Assembly (NCBI GenBank): GCA_026397725.1
Contig: JAPLUI010000307.1
Coordinates: forward strand, 1 to 38,527
Direction: 5' to 3'
Origin: Verrucomicrobiota bacterium
GTDB lineage: Bacteria; Verrucomicrobiota; Verrucomicrobiia; Verrucomicrobiales; Akkermansiaceae
DNA length: 38,527 bases
Positions 7,852 through 15,259 of the stretch are shown here, piece after piece. The notes under the pieces are model-generated. The model made no database searches. It saw only the letters and a list, made by a program, of their open reading frames with translations, and was not told the origin of the DNA. Position 1 is the stretch's first letter, and every line of letters begins with the position of its first letter. Position numbers and translations under genes: made by a program.

Positions 7852-8316
7852 ACCGCATCCGCCATTGCCTCTTCACAACGACATCCAGGCCTCAAGGCCG
7901 CCGACAGAATCATCTCCAAGGTTTGGAGTTTCTGTACCAACGGTATTTCGGGAATGACCCTCAACGCAGAACCAGAAGACTCTCGATGGGGATAAGTTGG
8001 GCGGAAGGCTCTGGGCGGCGCTTGGATGTGAAGTGCCGGGTGCGCTCCAATTCCTGCAGCGCCTCGGTGAGTTGTTTGGTCGCGTAGGTCACGGCGATTT
8101 TTGGATGAGGTTGGTTGTTTACGCGGGAGAACGGCGGGCGAACCGACTTTCGGGGTGAAAGTCACCTTTGAAGAATATAACCTTCCCCGTGAGGTTAGCC
8201 ATCCCAACGGCCATGCCAAGGAAATTTTCGTATTTTTTTTGGCGCGGTCGTTTTGTGGGAGGGAATGCCTGTCTCGCCGCCCTAATCGTTTCATGGTCGC
8301 TACAGGGGTGCCACGG
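7852..8316. other. Spacer without a confident gene; possible gene fragment on the minus strand
   Basis: No ORF with a recognisable start and family. On the minus strand, 7961 to about 8103 reads KIAVTYATKQLTEALQELER and ends VLR before a TGA. Its codon use looks protein-like, but it has no start and I cannot place it; it may be the tail of a decayed gene. Around 8230 there is a T8 run. Confidence 0.3.
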
Positions 8317-8412
8317 CTATTCGTCGCCATCTGGCACGTCCTCCAACTCCACGACTTGCGCGTCCATCCGCAATGGTCGAATGCCAACCCCCGTCCGACC
8401 AGCAACCTTCAT
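8317..8412 (-). CDS. Tiny acidic hypothetical protein
   Basis: A 31-codon ORF beginning MKVAGRTGVGIRPLRMDAQV and ending in an acidic LEDVPDGDE. Its ATG overlaps the TGA of the preceding ORF (ATGA at 8409-8412), a spacing typical of phage or mobile-element gene strings. There is no family match I can name. Confidence 0.3.
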   Translation of the reverse strand: MKVAGRTGVGIRPLRMDAQVVELEDVPDGDE

Positions 8413-8570
8413 TCGTCCGCCGCGTCCGCTTCAACTTCCACCGTCCGCCCCGTCGTCGCCCGTGGCCGTTCCGAGAGGGGCGTGGGATGGCGGGCGGGGG
8501 CGCGGTTGGAAACGTCCGCTGGCAACCGAGTGACGTGCTGGCAGGCATGACGCCGGGGCACCTTGGGCAT
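8409..8570 (-). CDS. Small hypothetical protein
   Basis: A 53-residue ORF from ATG at 8570, with a basic Arg/Pro-rich start and an acidic C-terminus (TVEVEADAADE). Its stop overlaps the start of the next small ORF, and the HTH gene lies 43 bases upstream on the same strand. The surrounding DNA is very GC-rich, where spurious ORFs are common. The overlap and the composition switch are the only support. Confidence 0.3.
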   Translation of the reverse strand: MPKVPRRHACQHVTRLPADVSNRAPARHPTPLSERPRATTGRTVEVEADAADE

Positions 8571-8613
8571 GCCGGCATTTCCGCTGGCATCGCGCTGGGT
8601 GGGCGTACTCGCT

Positions 8614-8889
8614 TCACCTCCGCCCATAGGCAAACCGCGGCTTCCCGCCGTGCCCCTTGCCCGTGGGCGGCCTGAGCCCTCGGTACGGATGCCGCAGCCA
8701 CAGGCGGAAGGTGAGCTCGTCCCTGCCCGCCTCACGGGCCGTCGCGACGGCTTGGGCGAAGTCGGGGGCGGCCAGCATCCGCTTCCAAACCGCCTGCCGG
8801 GAAATCCCCGCCGCTGCCGCCGCCTCGCCGTAGGTGCATCCCTCCGCCAGCTTCACGAGAATGATCCTGCCGCGCCAGTCGTGGTTCAT
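8614..8889 (-). CDS. Small helix-turn-helix protein (phage or transposon type)
   Basis: A 91-residue protein. Residues about 8-45 form a helix-turn-helix: ILVKLAEGCTYGEAAAAAGI then SRQAVWKRM, as in terminase small subunits and transposase-associated HTH proteins. The C-terminal part is basic (RLWLRHPYRG, GKGHGGKPRFAYGRR). The start is ATG at 8889. It heads a short minus-strand string with two tiny ORFs, 0.3 kb from the tRNA-Val 3' end, so I read it as a leftover of an integrated element. It may bind DNA; no target is evident. Confidence 0.5.
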   Translation of the reverse strand: MNHDWRGRIILVKLAEGCTYGEAAAAAGISRQAVWKRMLAAPDFAQAVATAREAGRDELTFRLWLRHPYRGLRPPTGKGHGGKPRFAYGRR

Positions 8890-9207
8890 GGCAGGGAAAA
8901 TACCCCGAAGCAGCCCCGTCGTCAATCGGGCATGCGGCCGGGCGCGGGGGTGGCGTAAACCGACCGTGCTGCACCCTGTTGCGCGTTTGAGCGGGTCGGC
9001 ACAGCGACCGGGCGACATTGTTGCGCCACGGGTGGCAGCAAGAAGCCGGGGTCGTTCCCTCTCACAGCAACCCGCCACAAGGCGGGCGGGCAGGATTGCC
9101 GAAACTCGACCCCTTGGAAAAATCTAGGGGCCATTTTAGGGGACAGTCGGCAGGCGTTTTTCCTTTTGATTTTCAGAAATTCCTTATGGCTCTAAGAGAT
9201 TTCTGCA
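8890..9207. other. Island edge next to tRNA-Val
   Basis: There is no credible gene. The stretch runs from the HTH gene to the tRNA 3' end and contains a short string with GGGG-rich direct repeats (taggggccattttagggg at about 9126-9143) and an imperfect hairpin at 9175-9204 (10 of 12 pairs). No integrase gene is present, and I found no second copy of the tRNA 3' end within the window. Confidence 0.35.
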
Positions 9208-9282
9208 TGGTGCGCGATACTGGTTTCGAACCAGTGACCCCCTCCGTGTCAGGGAGGTGCTCTACCACTGAGCTAACCGCGC
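9208..9282 (-). tRNA. tRNA-Val (anticodon GAC)
   Basis: On the minus strand the sequence folds as a complete tRNA including an encoded CCA: acceptor GCGCGGT pairing with ATCGCGC, D arm TAGCTCAGTGGTAGAGCA, anticodon stem CCTCC/GGAGG with loop CTGACAC (anticodon GAC), and T arm with GGTTCGAAACC. The 3' end faces the accessory region at 1-9207, the orientation expected if an island integrated at the tRNA 3' end. Confidence 0.95.
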
Positions 9283-9487
9283 TTGATGTCTGCCTTGCGG
9301 GCGGACGAAACTAATCCGAACCCCGGCAGGGATGCAACCCGTTTTTTTTCATTTCATGAGAAAAATGGCGAAGCTTGCCCCGCTGCGGGCGCTGTGGGGT
9401 GGACCCGAGCCCTCCCTGCCGCGCGGGTTCAGCCGGTCCTTGGCCCGCTGTGCCACGGCCACGCGCAGGCACCAGCGTGGCTGTGGC

Positions 9488-10687
9488 TCAGGTGCTGGCG
9501 AGGGCTTCGCGGATGGAGGTGCAGAGGTATTCGAGATTCTTCGAGGTGATGCCAGCGACGTTGATGCGTCCGCCACCGACGATGTAGATGCTCTTGGAAT
9601 CCCGCAAGAACCTGACCTGGGCATCACTCAGTCCGCTGAACGAGAACATCCCCTTCTGCCGGGCGATGAAGGAAAAGTCGCCGGGGACGCCATGGCTGGC
9701 CAGCGCCGCCACGAACCGGACGCGGGTGGCGGCGATGTGTTCGCGCATCGCGGTCAGCTCAGCCAGCCATTGGTCGCGCAGCGTTTCATCGGATAGAATC
9801 CGGGTGACGATGAGACCGCCGTGGGCGGGTGGGTTGGAGTAGTTGACGCGGATGGCGACCTCCACCTGACTGAAGGCATGGTTCGCAGCGGCGCTGGATC
9901 CGGCCACCAGCGTGAGCGCGCCGGTGCGATCCTGATAGAGTCCGAAGTTTTTCGAGAAGGAACTGGCGACGATGAATTCGGGGCAGGCGGCAGCGAGTGC
10001 CAGCACGCCGGCGCGGTCTTGTGCAAGTCCGTCGCCATAGCCTTGATAGGCGAAGTCAAGGAACGGCAACCAGCCGCAGCGGGCAGCGATGGCCGCCACC
10101 ATCTGCCATTGATCGCCAGTGAGGTCCACGCCGCTCGGATTGTGACAACAGGCGTGCAACAGGACGATGTCACCCGCAGGGATTTTTTCGAGAGCTTCCC
10201 GCAGGCGCGTGAAATCAAGCCCCTTGCCGAGCGCATCGTAGTAGGGGTAGTCCGCCGTGGGAAAACCCGCAGCCCCAAACACTCCCTTGTGGTTGGCCCA
10301 GGTGGGCGCACTCAGCCATACCGTGGCGGTGGGCAAGACCTTCCTGAGAAAGTCCGCACCCACTCGCAGCGCGGCCGTGCCACCCGGCGTGTGGGCACTG
10401 CGGGCACGCCGGCCGCCAATGATCTCATGCCCATCCCCGAAAATCAGCTCCTGCACCGCGCGGCCATACTCGGGCGCGCCGCCAATGGGCATATAGGACT
10501 TGGTGGTGGCAGCTTGCAGGATCGCCGCTTCAGCGGCTTTCACCGAGGCGAGGATGGGCGTGTTGCCGGCGGCGTCCTTATAGACTCCGACACCGAGATT
10601 CACCTTCAAGGGATTCGGGTCGGCTTTCCACGCCTCGGTCAGACCGAGGATGGAGTCGGGGGGAGCGGGAAGGATGGAGTCGAACAT
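9488..10687 (-). CDS. Aspartate/aromatic amino acid aminotransferase
   Basis: A 399-residue class I PLP-dependent aminotransferase of the AspC/TyrB group. Visible sites: N-terminal VNLGVGVYKD, NPSG (HNPSGVDLT), the Schiff-base lysine in SSFSKNFGLYQDR, VNYSNPPAHGG, and the substrate-carboxylate arginine in GRINVAGIT. It transfers the amino group of Asp, Phe or Tyr to 2-oxoglutarate. The start is ATG at 10687 (MFDSILPAP), matching the family; an upstream extension to 10903 has no similarity. It is the first core gene past the tRNA-Val and is transcribed alone. Confidence 0.93.
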   Translation of the reverse strand: MFDSILPAPPDSILGLTEAWKADPNPLKVNLGVGVYKDAAGNTPILASVKAAEAAILQAATTKSYMPIGGAPEYGRAVQELIFGDGHEIIGGRRARSAHTPGGTAALRVGADFLRKVLPTATVWLSAPTWANHKGVFGAAGFPTADYPYYDALGKGLDFTRLREALEKIPAGDIVLLHACCHNPSGVDLTGDQWQMVAAIAARCGWLPFLDFAYQGYGDGLAQDRAGVLALAAACPEFIVASSFSKNFGLYQDRTGALTLVAGSSAAANHAFSQVEVAIRVNYSNPPAHGGLIVTRILSDETLRDQWLAELTAMREHIAATRVRFVAALASHGVPGDFSFIARQKGMFSFSGLSDAQVRFLRDSKSIYIVGGGRINVAGITSKNLEYLCTSIREALAST

Positions 10688-10780
10688 GGGAAAGTGGAGT
10701 GTTGACGGGATGACGGAACAGTGGTGCTTGAGGCTACGCAGTGATAAGACGGGCCGACGGCCTCGCTCGATCAAACAATG

Positions 10781-10806
10781 GGCGGGAGGCCCGAAGACCT
10801 CCCGCC
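10781..10806 (-). terminator. Intrinsic terminator downstream of the BlaI/H1-like gene
   Basis: On the minus strand, GGCGGGAGGTC and GGCCTCCCGCC form an 11-pair stem (one G-T pair) closed by a TTCG tetraloop, followed by a weakly T-rich stretch. It lies about 84 bases after the BlaI gene stop, before the aminotransferase start. Confidence 0.65.
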
Positions 10807-10889
10807 AATCATGAAACAGTAAGGCAACATTGAGAACCGGCGTGCATGAATGCGCTAACGAGGCTGGCTCAGGTTGCCGCTGTATGGGA

Positions 10890-11615
10890 TTACTTCTTGG
10901 CAACTTTCTTGGCAGCCTTCTTGGCGACCTTCTTGGCAGGAGCCTTTTTCACCGCCGATTTGGCGACCTTCTTGGCAGGTGCCTTCTTGGCAGCAACCTT
11001 TTTGGCAGGCGCCTTCTTGGCTACCGTTTTCTTGGCGACTTTCTTGGCCGGAGCCTTCTTGGCGCTCTTTGCCACTTTCTTAACTGCCTTCTTCGCGACC
11101 TTCGTCGCTACCTTTTTGGCAGGGGCCTTGGGTGCTGCCTTTTTGGCAGGGGCTGGTTTAGCCGCTGCTTTCTTGGCAACTGGTTTTACCGCTTTCTTCG
11201 CAGGCTTAGCCGCGACCTTCTTTGCTGTTTTTTTTGCAGCCATTGCTTTGTGTTGTTCGAGTTTACGTTCGATGTTTGTTTTCTCTTCCGGCGTCAAGAT
11301 GCCGGCGGAGAGGATTGCGAAGACCGCCTCGTCGAGACGTCCTCTGAAAGTGTTGCCAAGAAAATCGGCAGTGGCCTGTTTGATCACCAGCTCCCGCGGA
11401 CAGTTCGACTCATACACATGTGCCCGGCCCACCAGCATGCGCTTGACGAGTTTCTTCCGCTCCAGGTTTTGCATGACGGTGAGCACCGTGGTATAGGCCC
11501 GCTGCTTGCCACCCGGCAGGGCCTCCCGAATCAACGCCACCGTCAAGGCCCCGTGGTGCCACAGCACCGTGAGGGCCTGAAGTTCAAGATTGGTGGGTTG
11601 CGCGATGCGTGTCAT
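10890..11615 (-). CDS. BlaI/MecI-family regulator with histone H1-like Lys/Ala/Pro tail
   Basis: A 241-residue protein. Residues 1-120 are a BlaI/MecI/CopY winged-helix repressor: LELQALTVLWHHG, the recognition region KQRAYTTVLTVMQNLERKKL, then the wing and the dimerisation helices. From about residue 125 to the end it is built almost only of K, A, P and V in repeats such as PAKKVAKK and KKAPAKKV, like histone H1 C-terminal tails and chlamydial Hc proteins. BlaI proteins normally end near residue 125. ATG 11615 is chosen because similarity starts at NLELQAL; a TTG at 11642 would add nine residues. I infer a sequence-specific repressor that also coats or bends DNA. A TACTAC-type palindrome lies upstream. 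Confidence 0.88.
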   Translation of the reverse strand: MTRIAQPTNLELQALTVLWHHGALTVALIREALPGGKQRAYTTVLTVMQNLERKKLVKRMLVGRAHVYESNCPRELVIKQATADFLGNTFRGRLDEAVFAILSAGILTPEEKTNIERKLEQHKAMAAKKTAKKVAAKPAKKAVKPVAKKAAAKPAPAKKAAPKAPAKKVATKVAKKAVKKVAKSAKKAPAKKVAKKTVAKKAPAKKVAAKKAPAKKVAKSAVKKAPAKKVAKKAAKKVAKK

Positions 11616-11729
11616 ACCGGGTGGCTCGTTGCTGGCGAACAAGAAAACACCAATTCAGGACAAGCGTCAAGTATTAATATGCCGATTTCAAAGAAAAATT
11701 TAATTTCAATTTTTTAAAAATTCCTGAAT

Positions 11730-11745
11730 TACTACTTGAGTAGTA
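11730..11745. promoter_or_regulatory. Palindromic operator candidate for the BlaI-type regulator
   Basis: TACTACTTGAGTAGTA: 7-base arms TACTACT and AGTAGTA with a 2-base centre. It lies in an AT-rich intergenic stretch 115 bases upstream of the BlaI ATG and 10 bases past the stop of the thioredoxin-like gene. Symmetric TAC-rich palindromes are usual targets of BlaI/MecI proteins, so autoregulation is likely; this is inference. Confidence 0.5.
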
Positions 11746-11754
11746 CTTGGCCGC

Positions 11755-12747
11755 TCACTGGGGGGCCGGGTTGGCGACGAGTGCGGGGCGGCGGATTGCC
11801 GGATTGATGTTCCGGAGTGCGATCCAGAGTTCCGCCGCCGCCGGATGACCATTGAAGAGGATGCGTCCATCGGTGGCGATCAGGACCATGGTGGGCAGGG
11901 TTTGCACCCGCAGCTCGCGCTTGAGGGGGTGGGCATTTTCATCGAGCAACCAAGCTCCCGGTGGCTTGGCTCCAAGTGCTTTGAGTGAGGCCCTTGCTTC
12001 GGTTAGAACATTGGCGGAGCCATCCGCCAGGATGGAAACCACGGCGATGTCATGCGCGGTGAGGGCCTTGGCGGTGATGATGAAGTCCGGCATGGCGGCC
12101 ACACTCTCGTTGCTCCATGGCGACCAGAAATGCAGCAGCAGCGCCTTGCGCCCGCCGACAATGTTTTTAAGAGAATCGGGAGGGTCGGAATGAATTGTGA
12201 CAAACCGCGCGGTGAAATCGAATTTGATGGAGCGCATGGCCGCCTCGAGACGCAGGCGATCGATGTACGGAGCGAAGACCGCACCTTGCCGTGGACTCAA
12301 CCAGAATGCTTCCGTGATGTGTTGTTTGAAAGCGTCCGTATCACCCTTTTTGAGAGCGGCGAGGGCCACCACGAATTCATTGACGGCAAGCCAGTCTTCC
12401 TTGGTGGCGAAGATCTCCGAGTCTTCGAGTTGGAGGGAGTCGCGGCGCTTGGTGAACTCCGGCAGCAATGCGATGATGGCATCATCCTCGTGACGATCCA
12501 CATGAAAGAGGAAGCGGGCTTCGAGAATGACCTGCTCGCTGAGGCCGCGCTTGCGGGCTTGTTCGATGGCGTGCTGCAAGGCAGCGGGTGACTCCCGTTC
12601 GGAGAGAAGATGTTCAAGCGCAGCTTCGCGCGGCGTGGCCTTGGCCATCGCGGCGGCGGGTGCGGCGGACGGCTTGGACTTTTCCGCAGCATCCACCATG
12701 GCAGAGATGGTGGCGATGAGCAGCAAGGCAGCGGTGGCGTGATGCAT
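11755..12747 (-). CDS. Exported TlpA/thioredoxin-like protein lacking the CxxC motif
   Basis: A 330-residue protein with an N-terminal signal peptide (MHHATAALLLIATISAMVDA), a helical middle region, and a C-terminal thioredoxin/TlpA-like domain from about residue 195: LLLHFWSPWSNESVAAMPDF, then VVSILAD and TLPTMVLIATDGRI with the cis-Pro. Where TlpA-like proteins have WCxxC, this one has WSNES, so both redox cysteines are replaced by serine. A redox role is therefore unlikely; a binding or chaperone role in the periplasm is possible. ATG 12747 gives the clean signal peptide; a TTG at 12807 is less likely. The BlaI-type gene follows on the same strand with the operator between them. Confidence 0.75.
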   Translation of the reverse strand: MHHATAALLLIATISAMVDAAEKSKPSAAPAAAMAKATPREAALEHLLSERESPAALQHAIEQARKRGLSEQVILEARFLFHVDRHEDDAIIALLPEFTKRRDSLQLEDSEIFATKEDWLAVNEFVVALAALKKGDTDAFKQHITEAFWLSPRQGAVFAPYIDRLRLEAAMRSIKFDFTARFVTIHSDPPDSLKNIVGGRKALLLHFWSPWSNESVAAMPDFIITAKALTAHDIAVVSILADGSANVLTEARASLKALGAKPPGAWLLDENAHPLKRELRVQTLPTMVLIATDGRILFNGHPAAAELWIALRNINPAIRRPALVANPAPQ

Positions 12748-12803
12748 GATCTGGCGGGTGTCCGCCGGGTGTCCGCTGACTTCCGGCGGGGATGGGATGA
12801 AGC

Positions 12804-13232
12804 TCAATGCGCGGGGATCACGAGCTTCTTGCCAAGGACCACGGTGTCCTTGGTCATGCCGTTGGCCTTTTTGATGGATGCCATCGGGACTTTGTATTTG
12901 TCGGCGATGCCGGAGAGGGTGTCACGGGCGACAACGGTGTGAACGGTGGTGCCGCGAGGGCTCGCTCCGCCAGTGGCGGGCGTCGTCGGAGGCAGCACAT
13001 TCGGCGTGGCAGGAGCCACCGGCGTGGCGGTGCTCTCTTCGTATGCAGGGGGAGTGTCGTAGATCGGATTGGCCGGCTGGCCGGGTTGGTAAGGAGTGTT
13101 GCTGATGGTTGGTGCCTGGTCCCCGTGCGGGGTGCCGTATGGATTGGAGGTGTCGTAATCGTTCTTCCGGTTCGCGCAGGACACGAGAGAGATGGCAAGG
13201 GATGACGCTAGGAGCATGCGGGCTGTCTTCAT
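12804..13232 (-). CDS. LysM-domain lipoprotein
   Basis: A 142-residue lipoprotein. The signal peptide MKTARMLLASSLAISLVSC ends in a lipobox (LVSC). A Pro/Thr-rich linker (about 25-95) leads to one LysM domain at the C-terminus (HTVVARDTLSGIADKYKV to LGKKLVIPAH). LysM binds peptidoglycan, so the protein probably tethers a membrane to the wall from the periplasmic side. ATG 13232 is chosen for the signal peptide; an upstream extension to 13307 lacks one. It precedes the thioredoxin-like gene on the same strand with 56 bases between them. Confidence 0.85.
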   Translation of the reverse strand: MKTARMLLASSLAISLVSCANRKNDYDTSNPYGTPHGDQAPTISNTPYQPGQPANPIYDTPPAYEESTATPVAPATPNVLPPTTPATGGASPRGTTVHTVVARDTLSGIADKYKVPMASIKKANGMTKDTVVLGKKLVIPAH

Positions 13233-13341
13233 AACAATTGGATGATCGGGTTGGTTTGCAGGTTGGAGCAGGAAGTGAAAAACCGAGGCCGGGCTTCGCC
13301 ATCTCACTGGATGGTGAAACGTGGTGACGGGGGCAGTCTAT

Positions 13342-14154
13342 TCAGATTGGGTTGGAAGGGAATCGAAAAATTTCATTGGCGGTGAGATGAGTGTGAGCGG
13401 CGAGGGTCTCGAGTGATTCACCGCGCAGCGTGGCGATGCGCTCGGCGGTGTGGCGCATGAAGGCAGGTTCGTTGCGCTGGCCGCGATGCGGATCGGGAGC
13501 GAGATAAGGCGAGTCGGTTTCCAACATGAACGCGGCACTCGGGCACCGGGCGATGGTGTCGCGGATGTCGTTGGCATTCTTGAAAGTGCTCACCCCTCCG
13601 AAGGAAACGAGACCGCCGCTGTCGAGCACCCGCTTGGCGTTAGCCCATGGGCCGATGAAGCAATGGAAAATCGCACGCACCGTGTGCTGGAAGTCCGAGT
13701 AGATGGCGAGCGCGTCTTCAAACGAGGCGCAGCCGCTGTGGTCACGGGTATGAATGACGATGTTGAGTTTGGCCGCCGCAGCGAGTTCGAAGTGCTGGCG
13801 CAAGAACATGCGCTGGCGTTGGCGAAAGGCGGCCTCATCCCAACCCTCAGGTGGGGCGTGGTAGTAATCGAGGCCGGACTCGCCGATCGCACAGACCCGA
13901 GGGTCACTGACATATGCGGCGAGCCGGGCGGTCGCATCATCCGGTGCATGGTGGACATCGCATGGATGGATGCCGATGCAGGCATGGACGCCAGGGGTTT
14001 GCGCGTGAGTCAGATTGGCTTGAAGATCCTGCAGCGAAGTAGCCAGGGTCACCATGCGGGTGACTCCCGCATGGTGCGCACGCTCGATCAGTGCAGGAAT
14101 TTCCGCCGGGGGAAATCGATGGGAAGCAAGATGGCAGTGGGTATCGGTGAGCAT
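13342..14154 (-). CDS. TatD-family metal-dependent deoxyribonuclease
   Basis: A 270-residue TIM-barrel hydrolase. Metal ligands visible: DTHCHL (H-x-H) at residues 4-9, IGESGLDYY (Glu), IHTRDH (His), HCFIG (His) and ETDSPYLAP (Asp). The family comprises Mg-dependent 3'-5' exonucleases and D-aminoacyl-tRNA deacylase-like enzymes in DNA and RNA quality control. ATG 14154 (MLTDTHCHL) fits the family; the longer ORF upstream runs through the purine-rich repeat and is spurious. Confidence 0.92.
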   Translation of the reverse strand: MLTDTHCHLASHRFPPAEIPALIERAHHAGVTRMVTLATSLQDLQANLTHAQTPGVHACIGIHPCDVHHAPDDATARLAAYVSDPRVCAIGESGLDYYHAPPEGWDEAAFRQRQRMFLRQHFELAAAAKLNIVIHTRDHSGCASFEDALAIYSDFQHTVRAIFHCFIGPWANAKRVLDSGGLVSFGGVSTFKNANDIRDTIARCPSAAFMLETDSPYLAPDPHRGQRNEPAFMRHTAERIATLRGESLETLAAHTHLTANEIFRFPSNPI

Positions 14155-14160
14155 GGGGGA

Positions 14161-14218
14161 AGACAGAGGACAGAGGACAGAGGACAGAGGACAGAGGATA
14201 GAGGACAGAGGTCGGAGG
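14161..14218. repeat. Purine-rich heptamer array (GGACAGA)
   Basis: About seven head-to-tail copies of GGACAGA with a GGATAGA variant, directly upstream of the TatD-type gene start. A short companion (cagaggatagaggatagg) lies at about 14291-14309. The same kind of array with GGATAGA and GAAGATA units appears at 38151-38236. A polypyrimidine tract of related character lies inside the tandem uvrA linker near 22609-22644. Confidence 0.8.
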
Positions 14219-14332
14219 TCGGTAGGGCGTGACCGCCGGGCACGCCCACTTATCGCCAGCGGCGTGAGCTGAGAAGGAAATGGCGAGTGAGCAGAGGATA
14301 GAGGATAGGAAATGCGATTGCTCGTTCTCTTG

Positions 14333-14491
14333 GCACCTGAGTGACTTGGCTCCGATGGTGGCCGCGGTGAGGAGCGCCGACGTGTTGTCGGCTGTCGGCG
14401 AGGCGACATTCTGTCGCCGGTTGCGAGCAAGCGGACAACCTGTCCGCTTGCCGCCAGCGTGCAGGATGCACGCGCTCTGTATCCGCCCGAG
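14333..14491. repeat. Dispersed palindromic element, copy 1
   Basis: About 159 bases, closely similar along the whole length to 27796-27963. It is a row of short hairpins: GCCGAC (14376-14381) with GTCGGC (14387-14392); GGCGACA (14402-14408) with TGTCGCC (14412-14418); CAAGCGGACA (14428-14437) with TGTCCGCTTG (14441-14450). It fills the gap between the TatD-type gene and trpF (14155-14562) together with the heptamer array. ORFs across it are artefacts. Confidence 0.85.
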
Positions 14492-14562
14492 TTGCTGCCA
14501 GTTCCATCCCGGACCAGGGTTCGGGGCATCTGTCTGCTGTCTTGGCGCGGAGCGATCATATG

Positions 14563-15231
14563 TCATTGCAGCGATTCAGCGTTTACCGCTTCGAGCAGGG
14601 CTTGGACTTTGGCGAAGTCCTTGATGCCGGGGGAGAGTTCGGCACCGGAGGCAACGTCGAGGGCGGCGGGCCGCACGCGGCGAGCGGCCAGCGCGGCGTT
14701 GTCCGGCACGATGCCACCGGCGAGAATCATGGGAAGCTGCGGATGCTGTGCGCGGAATTCACGGGCGACGTTCCAATCGAAAACCCCACCGGTACCGCCA
14801 TAGCTGCCGGGCGCATGGGCATCCAGCAGGATGGCTGCGGCACCATACTCGGTGGCGTGGGCGAGGTCGGCACGGGATTTGACGCCAAACGCTTTAATAA
14901 TAGGGATGTGGGTCGCGTGAAAGTGTGCGGCGTCGGTGGGGGCTTCATCGCCATGGAGTTGAATGAGATCGAGCAAGCCATCGCGGATGAGTTGCAGCGG
15001 CAGTTCCGCAGGGGCATTGACGAAGACGCCGACACGAAGAATCCTGCCGGCGAGTGAGTGCAACCACGCGGCGTTGGCGGGCGGCAGGTAGCGTTTTGAC
15101 ATGGGCCAGAAGTTGAGGCCGAGCGCATGGACCCCGAGCACGATCAGTTGCTCGGCATCGCTCTGGCGAGTGATGCCGCAGATTTTCAGGGAGACGGAGG
15201 ATGGGTCGAGGAAGCGTTCGAGAAGCGTCAC
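14563..15231 (-). CDS. trpF: Phosphoribosylanthranilate isomerase
   Basis: A 222-residue TIM-barrel enzyme of tryptophan biosynthesis (N-(5-phosphoribosyl)anthranilate to CdRP). Signatures: LKICGIT with the catalytic Cys, LGLNFWPMSKRYL, LIQLHGDE, the phosphate-binding ILAGGIVPDN, and ALDVASGAELSPGIKD with the catalytic Asp. The start is GTG at 15231. No other trp gene is adjacent; it is divergent from the uvrA paralogue with only 28 bases between the starts, so the two promoters must overlap the coding ends. Confidence 0.93.
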   Translation of the reverse strand: MTLLERFLDPSSVSLKICGITRQSDAEQLIVLGVHALGLNFWPMSKRYLPPANAAWLHSLAGRILRVGVFVNAPAELPLQLIRDGLLDLIQLHGDEAPTDAAHFHATHIPIIKAFGVKSRADLAHATEYGAAAILLDAHAPGSYGGTGGVFDWNVAREFRAQHPQLPMILAGGIVPDNAALAARRVRPAALDVASGAELSPGIKDFAKVQALLEAVNAESLQ

Positions 15232-15259
15232 GGCGGCAGCTTAGCGCGGATTTCGCAGT

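Noticed and set aside
8101..8550. Plus-strand ORFs of 149 and 121 residues, one with a lipoprotein-like start
   Set aside because: The hydrophobic start is short and the rest is Ser/Pro/Arg-rich low-complexity sequence; no family and no ribosome-binding site.
1..9207. A CRISPR array on the island
   Set aside because: No regularly spaced direct repeats of 25-40 bases are present; the only tandem repeats in the window are short heptamers and a two-copy unit.
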